Source: Vibrio sp. 99-8-1 (GTDB lineage Bacteria > Pseudomonadota > Gammaproteobacteria > Enterobacterales > Vibrionaceae). Taken from it: a stretch of DNA of 64,000 nt. The DNA lies in the NCBI RefSeq assembly GCF_013114595.1, contig NZ_VTXE01000030.1, forward strand, positions 1 to 64,000, read 5' to 3'. Position numbers and translations under genes: made by a program. The stretch's first letter is position 1. Every line of letters begins with the position of its first letter. Of this stretch, positions 17,115 through 26,591 are shown piece by piece. Below the pieces are notes generated by a model. The model worked only from the letters and a program-made list of their open reading frames with translations. It was not told the DNA's origin and did not search any database.

Positions 17115-17149
17115 AAGGTGAGAATATGGCTAATTCTCACCTTGTTTTA
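17115..17149. terminator. Shared terminator between yfcE and toxS
   Basis: A perfect 11-bp stem (AAGGTGAGAAT at 17115-17125 and its complement at 17133-17143) with a 7-base loop; T-rich sequence follows on the plus strand and TTTAAT on the minus strand. Confidence 0.8.
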
Positions 17150-17156
17150 TTGATTT

Positions 17157-17696
17157 CTAGTTTGACCATAAAATCCGTGAGCCATGATTTAGGCTGGTTA
17201 ACAAAATGGCCTTATTATTTATAATATCGATACGACGGCTCTGTTGAGCATCCATTATAAAGAGCTGTTTAATTAGGTCCACTTCTGCACCAATACTTTT
17301 GTTGGTTGCCATATCTTTAAATTCAGTTGGACTAATTAACAGATAGTCAGCACTTATCTCCCATTGCCCCATTTCTGACACACTCAGTTCAGAGCTGATG
17401 TCGTTGTCATCGCCAAATATTTCAATGATAGATTCTCTTAAGTAAGTACCATTAGGCAAATATTTCACGCTACTTTTAGCGCTTATTTTTCGCAGTAGAC
17501 GACGGTCGTTGACGACAGTTTGACTGGATTTAGGTGATAAGTAAGCGCTGGTACTGGATTGCCACTCTTTGGAAACCAGCACTTGCTCAATTTTTACGTC
17601 GGACTTCCAGTAAATCCAGCTAGATACAGCAACAGAAATAGCCAGAATAAATAGCGCTACTTTTTGACTTATCACGGCGGTTCCTTTTATTGGCAT
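17157..17696 (-). CDS. toxS: Transmembrane regulatory protein ToxS
   Basis: ToxS is an inner-membrane, mostly periplasmic protein that stabilises ToxR and assists its signalling. The 179-residue product has a short cytoplasmic start, one membrane segment (about 10-28, VALFILAISVAVSSWIYW) and a periplasmic remainder. Assignment rests on this topology, length and position immediately after toxR, with which it overlaps by 10 bases. ToxS sequences diverge strongly between vibrios, so similarity is weaker than for ToxR. Confidence 0.9.
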   Translation of the reverse strand: MPIKGTAVISQKVALFILAISVAVSSWIYWKSDVKIEQVLVSKEWQSSTSAYLSPKSSQTVVNDRRLLRKISAKSSVKYLPNGTYLRESIIEIFGDDNDISSELSVSEMGQWEISADYLLISPTEFKDMATNKSIGAEVDLIKQLFIMDAQQSRRIDIINNKAILLTSLNHGSRILWSN

Positions 17697-18583
17697 AATT
17701 TAGCAATCTCTTTTTGGTTAGCAACGAGCTGAATAGTTTCATTTTCAATTGAATGTTCTTCACTATATACATAATTGAGAATGAAGTTACTTCTTGGGCC
17801 AGTTGTGGCAATAACTTCGACCGGCTTTGCTTTATTACTGCTAATGTAAGCTTGAACGCAGTCATGAATTAGAGGTTGCCAATCATCAAGAGGAGGGTGA
17901 TTCTCAGTTGTCTTCACTGGAATCCCTTTTACTGTTTCAACGAGCCTGAAGCTGGACGGACTAGGATCAAGCGCCAATAGCATCGTTATTGGTAGCATCA
18001 AGGCAACAAGTAGGATCATTATGGGCATCTTACTTTTCGGGTTCTTTGCCACATTGACAGGCGGTCTTTTATCTTCAATTTGTGCCGTAGGATGGCTTTC
18101 AACTTGCGAACTCGGTTTTTCCAGCAGAGAACTGTCTTGGGTTGTGTCGTTTTTATGGTCGCCTACATGAGGCTTTTCTGTCTGACTGTTATCTGACGTC
18201 TCGGTGTCATTAACATTCTCCTCTCCAGAAGAGAGAGGGACACTTCGTTCTACACTGGCAATAAATTGATACCCGCGCTTGGGAACCGTTTTTACGTACT
18301 GAGGAGCTTTAGTGGAGTCATTTAGAAGTTTACGCAAGGTAGAAATTGCTTGTGTTAAGCTGGAATCATCCACTTGAAAGCCTTGATCTCGCCATACAAA
18401 CTCATGAAGTTCATCTCGAGAAATAACCTGATTAGGACGTTCTGACAACATAAGCAGTATACGGCTTTCATTACTGCCTAGCCGAGTCACGTTATTATTT
18501 TCCTTCTGATCAACCAGTGAGTTGTTATTAGGGTTAAATATATAACGTTGTGCGATTACAAACTTAGTACCTATGCTACTCAT
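17687..18583 (-). CDS. toxR: Membrane-bound transcription regulator ToxR
   Basis: ToxR senses periplasmic conditions and controls porin and virulence genes. The 298-residue protein has an OmpR-type winged helix at the N-terminus (about 5-112, with SRDELHEFVWRDQGFQVDDS and VKTVPKRGYQFIASVE), a Ser/Asp/Glu-rich linker (about 113-183), a membrane segment (186-205, MPIMILLVALMLPITMLLAL) and a periplasmic domain with two cysteines (HDC and the C-terminal LCQ) matching the known disulfide pair. It overlaps toxS and is divergent from htpG, the order known in other vibrios. Confidence 0.96.
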   Translation of the reverse strand: MSSIGTKFVIAQRYIFNPNNNSLVDQKENNNVTRLGSNESRILLMLSERPNQVISRDELHEFVWRDQGFQVDDSSLTQAISTLRKLLNDSTKAPQYVKTVPKRGYQFIASVERSVPLSSGEENVNDTETSDNSQTEKPHVGDHKNDTTQDSSLLEKPSSQVESHPTAQIEDKRPPVNVAKNPKSKMPIMILLVALMLPITMLLALDPSPSSFRLVETVKGIPVKTTENHPPLDDWQPLIHDCVQAYISSNKAKPVEVIATTGPRSNFILNYVYSEEHSIENETIQLVANQKEIAKLCQ

Positions 18584-18744
18584 TTGATTTTAGCTGCCTT
18601 TTTTGTATTAGTCGTAACTGAAAACGAGATTAAATGAAACTAGTTACCTAGATAATAGTTTATGTGTTTTTATATTGTTTGAGAGAATATAACGCAGGAT
18701 AATCAAAAAAAAGCTAAAAAAACACTGTTTTTATAAATCTTGAC

Positions 18745-18770
18745 CTTGAATTTACATTCGCAACCCCGAT
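18745..18770 (+). promoter_or_regulatory. Heat-shock (sigma-32) promoter of htpG
   Basis: CTTGAA at 18745-18750, a 13-base spacer and CCCCGAT at 18764-18770 fit the sigma-32 consensus CTTGAA-N13/14-CCCCATNT. It lies 88 bases before the htpG ATG. Confidence 0.82.
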
Positions 18771-18857
18771 GTATAGCCACATAGAGAGAGGTTATTTATC
18801 TCACCCAAAACAGTAGCAGAGAAACCCTGCTTAGAACGACATTCTCATGGAGTTAAA

Positions 18858-20762
18858 ATGAGCGAGACAGCAACACCTAATAAAGAAACTCGTGGTTTTC
18901 AATCTGAAGTTAAACAACTGCTTCATTTGATGATCCACTCACTTTACTCAAACAAAGAAATCTTCCTTCGTGAACTTATCTCAAACGCATCTGACGCGTC
19001 TGATAAGTTACGTTTTCAAGCATTATCAAATGCAGAACTATACCAAGGCGACGCTGATTTAGGCGTTAAGCTGACCTTTGATGCAGACGCGAAGACATTG
19101 ACAGTCTCTGACAATGGTATTGGCATGAGCCGAGAAGATGTTATCGAGCATCTTGGCACGATTGCCAAGTCGGGTACTGCGGAGTTTTTCTCTAAACTCT
19201 CTGATGATCAAAGCAAAGACTCTCAGTTAATTGGTCAATTTGGTGTTGGATTCTATTCGGCGTTTATTGTTGCCGATGCAGTAACTGTTCGTACTCGTGC
19301 AGCAGGAACAAGCGCTGAAGAGGCGGTACAGTGGCACTCATCTGGTGAAGGTGAGTACACCATTGAATCCATCAGCAAAGAGTCTCGTGGTACAGATATC
19401 ATTCTTCATATGCGTGATGAAGGGGAAGAGTTCCTTTCTGAGTGGCGTTTGCGTGATGTAATTAGTAAGTACTCTGATCATATTGGTATTCCGGTCTCTA
19501 TCTGGACAAAAGAGAAAGATGAAGAAGGAAACGAGAAAGAAGAAGGCAAGTGGGAGCAGATCAACAAAGCTCAAGCGCTTTGGACTCGTAATAAATCAGA
19601 TATCTCTACAGAGGAATATCACGAGTTTTACAAACACGTATCTCATGATTTTGCTGATCCACTATTGTGGAGTCATAACCGCGTAGAAGGTAAAAACGAC
19701 TACACAAGTTTGCTGTATATCCCAGCTAAAGCACCATGGGATATGATGAATCGTGACCATAAAAGCGGCTTGAAACTGTATGTTCAACGTGTATTTATTA
19801 TGGATGACGCTGAGCAGTTCATGCCGACCTATCTACGATTTGTACGCGGATTAATTGATTCAAATGACCTGCCATTGAACGTTTCTCGTGAAATTCTTCA
19901 AGATAATAAAGTAACACAGTCATTACGTAATGCTTGTAGTAAGCGTGTACTTACTATGCTTGAAAAACTCGCTAAAAATGATGATGAAAAATACCTGTCA
20001 TTCTGGAAAGAGTTCGGTCAGGTATTAAAAGAAGGTCCTGCTGAAGATTTTGCTAACAAAGAAAAGATTGCTGGTTTGATGCGCTTTGCTTCAACAGAAG
20101 TGGATAGCTCTGAGCAGACAACATCTTTAGCGTCATACGTTGAGCGTATGAAGGAAGAGCAAGATAAAATCTTCTATTTGACCGCAGACAGTTATGCCGC
20201 TGCAAAAAATAGCCCTCACTTAGAGCAATTTAAAGCCAAAGGTATCGAGGTCATTCTGATGTACGATCGTATGGATGAGTGGCTAATGAACTACCTGACA
20301 GAATTTGATGGTAAGCAGTTCCAGTCTATAACTAAAGCTGGTCTGGATCTTAGCAAGTTTGAAGATGAGTCAGATAAAGAGAAACAGAAAGAGACGGAAG
20401 AAGAGTTTAAGTCTGTTGTTGAGCGAACTAAAACCTACCTAGGTGAACGAGTAAAAGAAGTTCGTACTACCTTTAAACTAGCCAATACTCCTGCTGTTGT
20501 GGTTACTGACGATTTCGAAATGGGTACGCAAATGGCGAAGCTGTTAGAAGCGGCTGGCCAAGATGTTCCTGAAGTGAAGTACATCTTTGAAATCAACCCA
20601 GAGCACGAGTTAGTTAAGCGTATGGCAGATGAAGCTGATGAAGAAGCGTTTGGCCGTTGGGTTGAGCTGTTACTTGGTCAAGCGATGCTTGCTGAGCGTG
20701 GAGCAATGGAAGATCCTAGTCAGTTCCTTGGCGCAATCAACTCTCTTTTGACTAAGGTTTAA
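18858..20762 (+). CDS. htpG: Chaperone HtpG (Hsp90)
   Basis: HtpG is the bacterial Hsp90, an ATP-driven dimeric chaperone in the cytoplasm. The 634-residue protein has the N-terminal GHKL ATPase domain (about 10-230) with LRELISNASDASDKLRFQAL, DNGIGMSREDV and GQFGVGFYSAF, a middle domain, and a C-terminal dimerisation domain. The length matches the family. A sigma-32 promoter upstream accounts for heat induction. The gene is divergent from toxR and followed by adk. Confidence 0.98.
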   Translation: MSETATPNKETRGFQSEVKQLLHLMIHSLYSNKEIFLRELISNASDASDKLRFQALSNAELYQGDADLGVKLTFDADAKTLTVSDNGIGMSREDVIEHLGTIAKSGTAEFFSKLSDDQSKDSQLIGQFGVGFYSAFIVADAVTVRTRAAGTSAEEAVQWHSSGEGEYTIESISKESRGTDIILHMRDEGEEFLSEWRLRDVISKYSDHIGIPVSIWTKEKDEEGNEKEEGKWEQINKAQALWTRNKSDISTEEYHEFYKHVSHDFADPLLWSHNRVEGKNDYTSLLYIPAKAPWDMMNRDHKSGLKLYVQRVFIMDDAEQFMPTYLRFVRGLIDSNDLPLNVSREILQDNKVTQSLRNACSKRVLTMLEKLAKNDDEKYLSFWKEFGQVLKEGPAEDFANKEKIAGLMRFASTEVDSSEQTTSLASYVERMKEEQDKIFYLTADSYAAAKNSPHLEQFKAKGIEVILMYDRMDEWLMNYLTEFDGKQFQSITKAGLDLSKFEDESDKEKQKETEEEFKSVVERTKTYLGERVKEVRTTFKLANTPAVVVTDDFEMGTQMAKLLEAAGQDVPEVKYIFEINPEHELVKRMADEADEEAFGRWVELLLGQAMLAERGAMEDPSQFLGAINSLLTKV

Positions 20763-20952
20763 TAGAGAAAAGTCACGAAAAAGCACCATATTGTCGATAA
20801 AATGCAATAAATTTAGGTAAATTTAAGTTTATTGGTTTTAGCTTGATGATTGGTGCTTCTTTAGTCTTAATCTACACATAAAGCCAAAAAAATATGATAA
20901 ACTCGCAACCCGAAGTGTGAGTATAAAATTTATTTAAATAATTAAACTAATC

Positions 20953-21012
20953 TTATACCTAAACTTACCGTATTCAGTCAGAAGTCCGACTATTCAGTGA
21001 GCTTTGGTATAA
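20953..21012. repeat. 60-bp imperfect palindrome upstream of adk
   Basis: TTATACC at 20953-20959 and GGTATAA at 21006-21012 are perfect inverted ends. The inner arms pair with regular mismatches, and CAGTC / GACT lie near the centre. It lies in the htpG-adk gap, about 23 bases before the adk ATG, where it could fold in the adk leader. Confidence 0.6.
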
Positions 21013-21035
21013 ACAAATAATTAAGAGGACATATC

Positions 21036-21680
21036 ATGCGCATCATTCTTCTGGGTGCTCCAGGTGCAGGTAAAGGAACGCAAGCTCAATTTATCATGGA
21101 AAAATACGGTATTCCGCAAATTTCTACTGGTGACATGCTTCGCGCTGCTATCAAAGCCGGAACTGAGTTAGGTAAAAAAGCTAAGTCAGTAATCGACGCT
21201 GGGCAACTTGTCTCTGATGACATTATCCTAGGCTTGATCAAAGAGCGAATTGCTGAAGATGATTGTGAGAAAGGCTTCTTATTAGATGGTTTCCCTCGCA
21301 CTATTCCACAAGCTGATGGTCTTAAAGAGATGGGTGTTGCGGTAGATTACGTTATTGAAATTGACGTCGCTGATAGCGTTATTGTAGAACGTATGGCTGG
21401 CCGTCGTGCACACCTTCCTTCTGGTCGTACTTACCACGTTACTTTCAATCCGCCGAAAGAAGAAGGTAAAGATGACATCACTGGTGAAGCACTTGTTGTT
21501 CGCGATGATGACAAAGAAGAGACCGTACGTGCGCGTTTAGGTGTGTACCATGATCAAACTGCACCACTTATCTCATACTATGGTAAGGAAGCAGAGCAAG
21601 GTAACGGTAAGTACCTTAAGTTTGATGGAACAAAGAAAGTTGCTGAAGTTAGCGCTGAGTTAGAAAAAGCGTTGTCTTAA
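21036..21680 (+). CDS. adk: Adenylate kinase
   Basis: Adk interconverts ATP + AMP and 2 ADP. The 214-residue product has the P-loop GAPGAGKGTQ (7-16), the AMP-binding STGDMLRAA (30-38), the DGFPRT motif (about 84-89) and the long LID domain of Gram-negative enzymes (about 120-160, GRRAHLPSGRTYHVTFNPP). Length is exactly that of E. coli Adk. A good AAGAGG ribosome-binding site precedes the ATG. Confidence 0.98.
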   Translation: MRIILLGAPGAGKGTQAQFIMEKYGIPQISTGDMLRAAIKAGTELGKKAKSVIDAGQLVSDDIILGLIKERIAEDDCEKGFLLDGFPRTIPQADGLKEMGVAVDYVIEIDVADSVIVERMAGRRAHLPSGRTYHVTFNPPKEEGKDDITGEALVVRDDDKEETVRARLGVYHDQTAPLISYYGKEAEQGNGKYLKFDGTKKVAEVSAELEKALS

Positions 21681-21749
21681 TCTTACTTGCTTCAGTGATT
21701 GAATGAGCGGTATCGTTTATTTAAATTTCTGAACACTTGTTGGTTATTT

Positions 21750-21787
21750 AAAAATCTGTTTCAGATGACTTCTGAGGCAGATTTTTT
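21750..21787 (+). terminator. Terminator of adk
   Basis: AAAAATCTG and CAGATTTTTT pair, with an interior bulge and an inner TCAG / CTGA stem, followed by T's. It lies about 70 bases after the adk stop. Confidence 0.7.
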
Positions 21788-21971
21788 GTTTAATTGGCCA
21801 TAGAACGTCAGGTAACAGCAGACTCTAGGCTCTTTGAAGGATTTATTCGCCTTAGATTAGCAAGTATGAGAAATAACGACTAACATTGAGGATAAGTCAC
21901 TATTAGCGAGCGAGTATTGCAAACTTCTCTTCGTATTTTCAAAGAATACACACTAGAGTAACCCATTAACT

Positions 21972-23504
21972 ATGTTCAATTTTTTGTCTATCAAGAATCT
22001 ATTCGCTACTCTTCTCGTTGCCGCTCTAACAGGTTGTGTCTCATCGAATATTGATCCTGCACGTTATGAAAAATCGCCATCGTTCACTATCACCAATGCT
22101 CAGCCTACTCGTTTAGAACATTACTTTTCTCAAGAGATTGCCACTCATTCATCAGCAGCAGAAACGGGTTTTTATCCATTAGAAAAGGGGCATGATGCTT
22201 TACTTGCCCGACTCGCTATTATTGGCAGTGCTCAGTACAGTATTGATGCGCAATACTATATTTTTCGCGATGATGATGCGGGCAACTTGATTGGCTGGCG
22301 ATTGTTTGAAGCCGCCGAGAGAGGTGTCAGAGTCAGACTGCTTTTGGATGATATGCAGAAGTATGATGACAGTGCTCTCGTACGTTATAGTAGCCATCCA
22401 AATATTGAAGTGCGACTGTTTAATCCTCACCATTTAAGATCGGCCCGAGGGGTTGCTATGATGAGTGATTTCGACCGACTAAATCATCGAATGCACAATA
22501 AATCATTGAGTGTCGATGGCGTAGTGACCATTATTGGTGGGCGAAATGTCGGCAATGAATATTATTCTATCAATTCTGATGTTGAGTTTGCTGATCTTGA
22601 TTTACTCATGGTGGGTAAATCTGTACCGGAAGTTAATCGCCAGTTTGACCTATATTGGAACAGTGACTACAGCATTCCTGTTGAATGGGTTTCTGATAAT
22701 CAACAACATTACACCAGTGTTGACGTTGACACTTGGATCGAGCAACAAGGGCTAGAATCTACCTTCTCTGAAGATATTTACGATTTTACAAAGCTGCCAT
22801 TTTACACCGATCTGGTTAGTGGAACGTTGCCACTCTATTGGGGAGAGAGTGAGCTTTTATATGACCTTCCCAATAAACCTGAAAGTAAACAGAGTACATT
22901 AATCGATAGCTTAGGCTCAGTGTTAGAACAGGTTGAGACCTCTCTAGTGTTCATCTCTCCTTACTTCGTACCAACGGAGCGAGGTACTCAAGAACTGGTT
23001 GATGCGGTAAAACAGGGGTTCGAGGTGACCGTTATTACCAATTCGTTAGCGTCTAATGATGTTTTTGCTGTTCATGGCTGGTACGCAAAGTACCGCAAAG
23101 ATCTGGTGGAAGGTGGCGTGCAACTTTGGGAAATGAAACCAAATGCTGAGTTGAAAAAAAATTGGAGTTTGACAGGAAGTCGTCGCTCAAGCCTACATAC
23201 CAAAGCCATCATTATAGATAAAAAGAAGATTTTTGTTGGCTCTATGAACTTAGATCCTCGTTCTGTTCATTTGAATACTGAGATGGGTATCATCATTGAG
23301 CAACCTGAATATGCGCAGCAAGTTTATCGCGAACTGATGCATGAGATAACGACAATGGCTTACAAAGTCGCCGTTAAAGATGGTGATATTGTTTGGATTG
23401 ATAATGCCGCCGATGAAATACTCTCTAGTGAGCCGGATGCGAGTCTATGGCGAAGGTTTGGGGCATGGTTTAGCGGAATACTTCCTATAGAAGAACAGCT
23501 ATAA
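21972..23504 (+). CDS. Phospholipase D-family lipoprotein, cardiolipin synthase C-like
   Basis: A 510-residue protein with a lipoprotein signal peptide ending LTGC (Cys22), so it is predicted to be lipid-anchored outside the cytoplasm. Two HKD catalytic motifs are intact: H175-N-K177-SLSV-D182 followed by GGRNVG, and H409-T-K411-AIII-D416 followed by GSMNLDPRS. Motif spacing, the RLLLDDMQKYDD region and the tail (W-R-R-F-G-AWFSGILPIEEQL) resemble E. coli ClsC (YmdC), which makes cardiolipin from phosphatidylethanolamine and phosphatidylglycerol. No ymdB neighbour is present. The substrate is inferred. Confidence 0.85.
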   Translation: MFNFLSIKNLFATLLVAALTGCVSSNIDPARYEKSPSFTITNAQPTRLEHYFSQEIATHSSAAETGFYPLEKGHDALLARLAIIGSAQYSIDAQYYIFRDDDAGNLIGWRLFEAAERGVRVRLLLDDMQKYDDSALVRYSSHPNIEVRLFNPHHLRSARGVAMMSDFDRLNHRMHNKSLSVDGVVTIIGGRNVGNEYYSINSDVEFADLDLLMVGKSVPEVNRQFDLYWNSDYSIPVEWVSDNQQHYTSVDVDTWIEQQGLESTFSEDIYDFTKLPFYTDLVSGTLPLYWGESELLYDLPNKPESKQSTLIDSLGSVLEQVETSLVFISPYFVPTERGTQELVDAVKQGFEVTVITNSLASNDVFAVHGWYAKYRKDLVEGGVQLWEMKPNAELKKNWSLTGSRRSSLHTKAIIIDKKKIFVGSMNLDPRSVHLNTEMGIIIEQPEYAQQVYRELMHEITTMAYKVAVKDGDIVWIDNAADEILSSEPDASLWRRFGAWFSGILPIEEQL

Positions 23505-23639
23505 ATTTAACCAAGTAACTTCAATATTTGTAACTGTAATAACAGTAACTAAACAATTATTTTGTCAGCGGTTTTTAGAAAGATTAAGCTAAGCAGTCTC
23601 AGTAGAGGTTAATAACATTGATAATGGCGTTCAAGTAAT

Positions 23640-24590
23640 ATGAAAGATGGAATTTTGCTGGTTAATTTGGGGACACCAGAGCAACCAAGTGCGAAAGCAG
23701 TTAAAGCGTTTCTTAGTGAGTTTTTACACGACCATCGGGTAGTAGATATGTCTCGCTGGATCTGGTGTCCATTATTACATGGTGTCATTTTGCCAGTGCG
23801 CGCTCCCAAGGTGGCCAAACTTTATCAAAGTATCTGGTTCGAAGGTGGCTCTCCGCTACTCGTGTACAGCCAAAGACAAGCTAAGAAACTGACGGATTTG
23901 GTAGATGTTCCAGTTGCGCTAGGAATGACTTATGGCACGCCAAGTTTGCTTTCGGGTCTGACTCAACTTGTGGAGCAAGGGGTAGAAAAGATCACGGTGA
24001 TTCCTCTGTACCCTCAATATTCAGGAACGACCACAGGCGCTGTTGAAGATGCATTAGAGAGAGCGGTGAAGCAACTCGCAGTGCGACCTGAATGTTGTTT
24101 GGTCAATAACTACCATGATCATCCACTCTACATTAAGGCCCTTGCCGGTAAAGTAAAAGAGTATTGGCAACAAAATGGGCAAGGGGATTACCTGTTGTGT
24201 TCATTTCATGGTATACCGCAGCGTTTTGCTGATAATGGGGATATTTACCCGCTACATTGTCAACGGACAACGGAACTTCTTGCGGCTGAGCTTGGTTTAA
24301 CAGAGCAGCAGATGGGAATGAGTTATCAATCTCGTTTTGGTAAAGAAGAGTGGCTGAAACCCTATACTGACAAAACGTTACAAAAGTTGGCCGGAAATGG
24401 CACTAAAAGAGTCGATATCATGACGCCGGCATTTTCATCCGATTGCTTAGAAACGTTGGAAGAGATAGCCCAAGAGTGTAAAGAGATTTTTATTGAAGCG
24501 GGTGGAGAGAATTATCATTACATCCCTTGTTTAAATGATGATGATGCTCATATAAGCATGATGGAGCAACTGTTTGTAGAGTTGCGTTAG
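23640..24590 (+). CDS. hemH: Ferrochelatase
   Basis: HemH inserts ferrous iron into protoporphyrin IX, the last step of protohaem synthesis, at the inner face of the membrane. The 316-residue product begins MKDGILLVNLGTPEQPSAKA, has the family core PLYPQYSGTTTGAVEDA and the catalytic-region SFHGIPQRFADNGDIYPLHC, then YQSRFGKEEWLKPYTDKTL and FSSDCLETLEEI. The size and motifs fit the proteobacterial enzyme. It is separated from adk by the ClsC-like gene rather than adjacent to it as in E. coli. Confidence 0.97.
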   Translation: MKDGILLVNLGTPEQPSAKAVKAFLSEFLHDHRVVDMSRWIWCPLLHGVILPVRAPKVAKLYQSIWFEGGSPLLVYSQRQAKKLTDLVDVPVALGMTYGTPSLLSGLTQLVEQGVEKITVIPLYPQYSGTTTGAVEDALERAVKQLAVRPECCLVNNYHDHPLYIKALAGKVKEYWQQNGQGDYLLCSFHGIPQRFADNGDIYPLHCQRTTELLAAELGLTEQQMGMSYQSRFGKEEWLKPYTDKTLQKLAGNGTKRVDIMTPAFSSDCLETLEEIAQECKEIFIEAGGENYHYIPCLNDDDAHISMMEQLFVELR

Positions 24591-24687
24591 TCTTTTTGTT
24601 ATTAGGTTGGGTTTAATCGGTTCGTAAGATTACGGTGAACGTACTTAATATGGATTTTGAGTAGTAATTACCATTTATCGAATAAAT

Positions 24688-24726
24688 AAAAAAGGAGCCG
24701 CGTCTTTCGATGCGGCTCCTTTTTAG
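24688..24726. terminator. Shared terminator between hemH and asnB
   Basis: AAAAGGAGCCGCGTC pairs with GATGCGGCTCCTTTT (one G-T pair) around a TTTC loop, with A's before and T's after, so it can act on both converging genes. Confidence 0.88.
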
Positions 24727-24746
24727 TATGGAGTGACTAATAGGTC

Positions 24747-26411
24747 TTAGTAAGAGTCGTTGTGAACGGTCTGTACTGCTCTACCTGATGGATCCGCCAT
24801 GTTTTTAAAGGTCTCATCCCATTCAATCGCTTTAGCTGATGAGCAGGCGATAGAAGGGCCACCTGGAACACACTCTGCGGCTGATGGAAGTGGGAATAGC
24901 TCTTCAAAAATTTCACGATACATATAACCCTCTTTTGTGGTTGGGGTATTGTATGGGAAACGGTATTCTGCCGTGCTGAGTTGTTGATCAGACACTTTCT
25001 CTTCAGCTAACTCTTTAAGTGAATCAATCCAGCTGTAGCCTACACCATCAGAAAACTGCTCTTTTTGACGCCATGCGATAGATTCTGGTAGATAATGCTC
25101 AAAACACTCTCTTAATATGTGTTTTTCCATTTTGCCATTGCCACACATTTTTGCTTGAGGGTTAATGCGCATCGCGACATCGATAAACTCTTTGTCTAAG
25201 AATGGAACACGACCTTCTACGCCCCAAGCTGCAAGTGATTTATTCGCGCGAGCGCAGTCGAACATGTTAAGTGCTAGTAGCTTACGTACCAGCTCTTCAT
25301 GCATCTCTTTAGCATTTGGTGCTTTGTGGAAATACAAGTAACCACCAAATATCTCATCGGCACCTTCACCAGAAAGAACCATTTTGATGCCCATGGCTTT
25401 AATTTTTCTGCCCATTAAGAACATCGGAGTTGATGCACGAATGGTGGTCACGTCATAAGTTTCAATGTGATAAATGACATCGCGAATGGCGTCTAAACCT
25501 TCTTGAACGGTATAGGTCATTTCGTGGTGAACCGTTCCAAGTTTATCGGCAACATCTCGTGCAGCAATAAGGTCTGGAGCGCCTTCTAACCCAATGGCAA
25601 ATGAGTGCAATTGAGGCCACCAAGCGGTGGATTTTTCATCGTCTTCAATTCGCATTGCGGCAAATCGCTTAGCAACTGCGGATGTGATGGATGAGTCTAA
25701 CCCACCTGAAAGCAATACACCGTATGGAACGTCGGTCATAAGCTGGCGCTTAACGGCCGCTTCTAGAGCTTCTGTAAGTTCCTCTTTAGATGCTTCGTTA
25801 TCTTTAACGGCATCAAATTCCATCCAGTCGCGGGTATAGTAACGCGTAGGTTCTTCATTGGTTGATGAATAGAAGCTACCAGGAGGAAACTCGCTGATGG
25901 TTTTACACACAGAGACCAGCGCTTTCATTTCCGAAGCAACATAGTAATTGCCTTGGCTATCGCGTCCTTGATAAAGAGGCATGATTCCGATGTGGTCGCG
26001 GCCAACTAAATATTGATCTTTTTCTTCGTCATACAGAACAAAGGCGAAAATGCCATTAAGTTCTTCGAGTAATTTTTCACCCATATCTTGATAGAGGGCT
26101 AAAATAACTTCACAGTCAGAGTCCGTTTGGAAATCGTAGCTGTCTTGGTATCTTTCACGGATCTCTTTATGGTTATAAATTTCGCCATTTACCGCTAAAA
26201 CTAACTTTTTATCAGGGCTATACAGAGGTTGCGCACCGCTATTCAATCCAACAATGGCTAAACGTTCATGAGCTAAGATTGCTCTTTTAGAAGCGTAGAT
26301 ACCTGACCAGTCTGGTCCGCGATGACGTAGTTTTTTAGACATTTCTAGCGCAATAGGTCGTAGCGCTGCATCGTCATGTTTTATGTCTAAAATACCAAAT
26401 ATTGAACACAT
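24747..26411 (-). CDS. asnB: Asparagine synthase B (glutamine-hydrolysing)
   Basis: AsnB converts aspartate, glutamine and ATP to asparagine. The 554-residue protein begins MCSIFGILD, with Cys2 as the glutaminase nucleophile after removal of the Met. The N-terminal class II amidotransferase domain (1-200) includes RHRGPDWSG and AVNGEIYNHKEIRE; the synthetase domain has the ATP PPi-loop SGGLDSSI (about 232-239) and VLSGEGADEIFGGY (about 345-358). The length equals the E. coli enzyme. It is monocistronic and convergent with hemH. Confidence 0.97.
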   Translation of the reverse strand: MCSIFGILDIKHDDAALRPIALEMSKKLRHRGPDWSGIYASKRAILAHERLAIVGLNSGAQPLYSPDKKLVLAVNGEIYNHKEIRERYQDSYDFQTDSDCEVILALYQDMGEKLLEELNGIFAFVLYDEEKDQYLVGRDHIGIMPLYQGRDSQGNYYVASEMKALVSVCKTISEFPPGSFYSSTNEEPTRYYTRDWMEFDAVKDNEASKEELTEALEAAVKRQLMTDVPYGVLLSGGLDSSITSAVAKRFAAMRIEDDEKSTAWWPQLHSFAIGLEGAPDLIAARDVADKLGTVHHEMTYTVQEGLDAIRDVIYHIETYDVTTIRASTPMFLMGRKIKAMGIKMVLSGEGADEIFGGYLYFHKAPNAKEMHEELVRKLLALNMFDCARANKSLAAWGVEGRVPFLDKEFIDVAMRINPQAKMCGNGKMEKHILRECFEHYLPESIAWRQKEQFSDGVGYSWIDSLKELAEEKVSDQQLSTAEYRFPYNTPTTKEGYMYREIFEELFPLPSAAECVPGGPSIACSSAKAIEWDETFKNMADPSGRAVQTVHNDSY

Positions 26412-26591
26412 ATGTTTTTATTCCCTAATTAAATTCCGTTGTAGCAATAGAACAAATTTGCCATCGTCATTAAAAAAAGCAACCTTTTACGATAAAAAAA
26501 GTAATTAAAATGCCAATTAAAAAGATTTCATTTAATAAATCGGCTGAATAATGAATAAAATCCATAATCCGCTGCTTTTTTAGACGACTTT

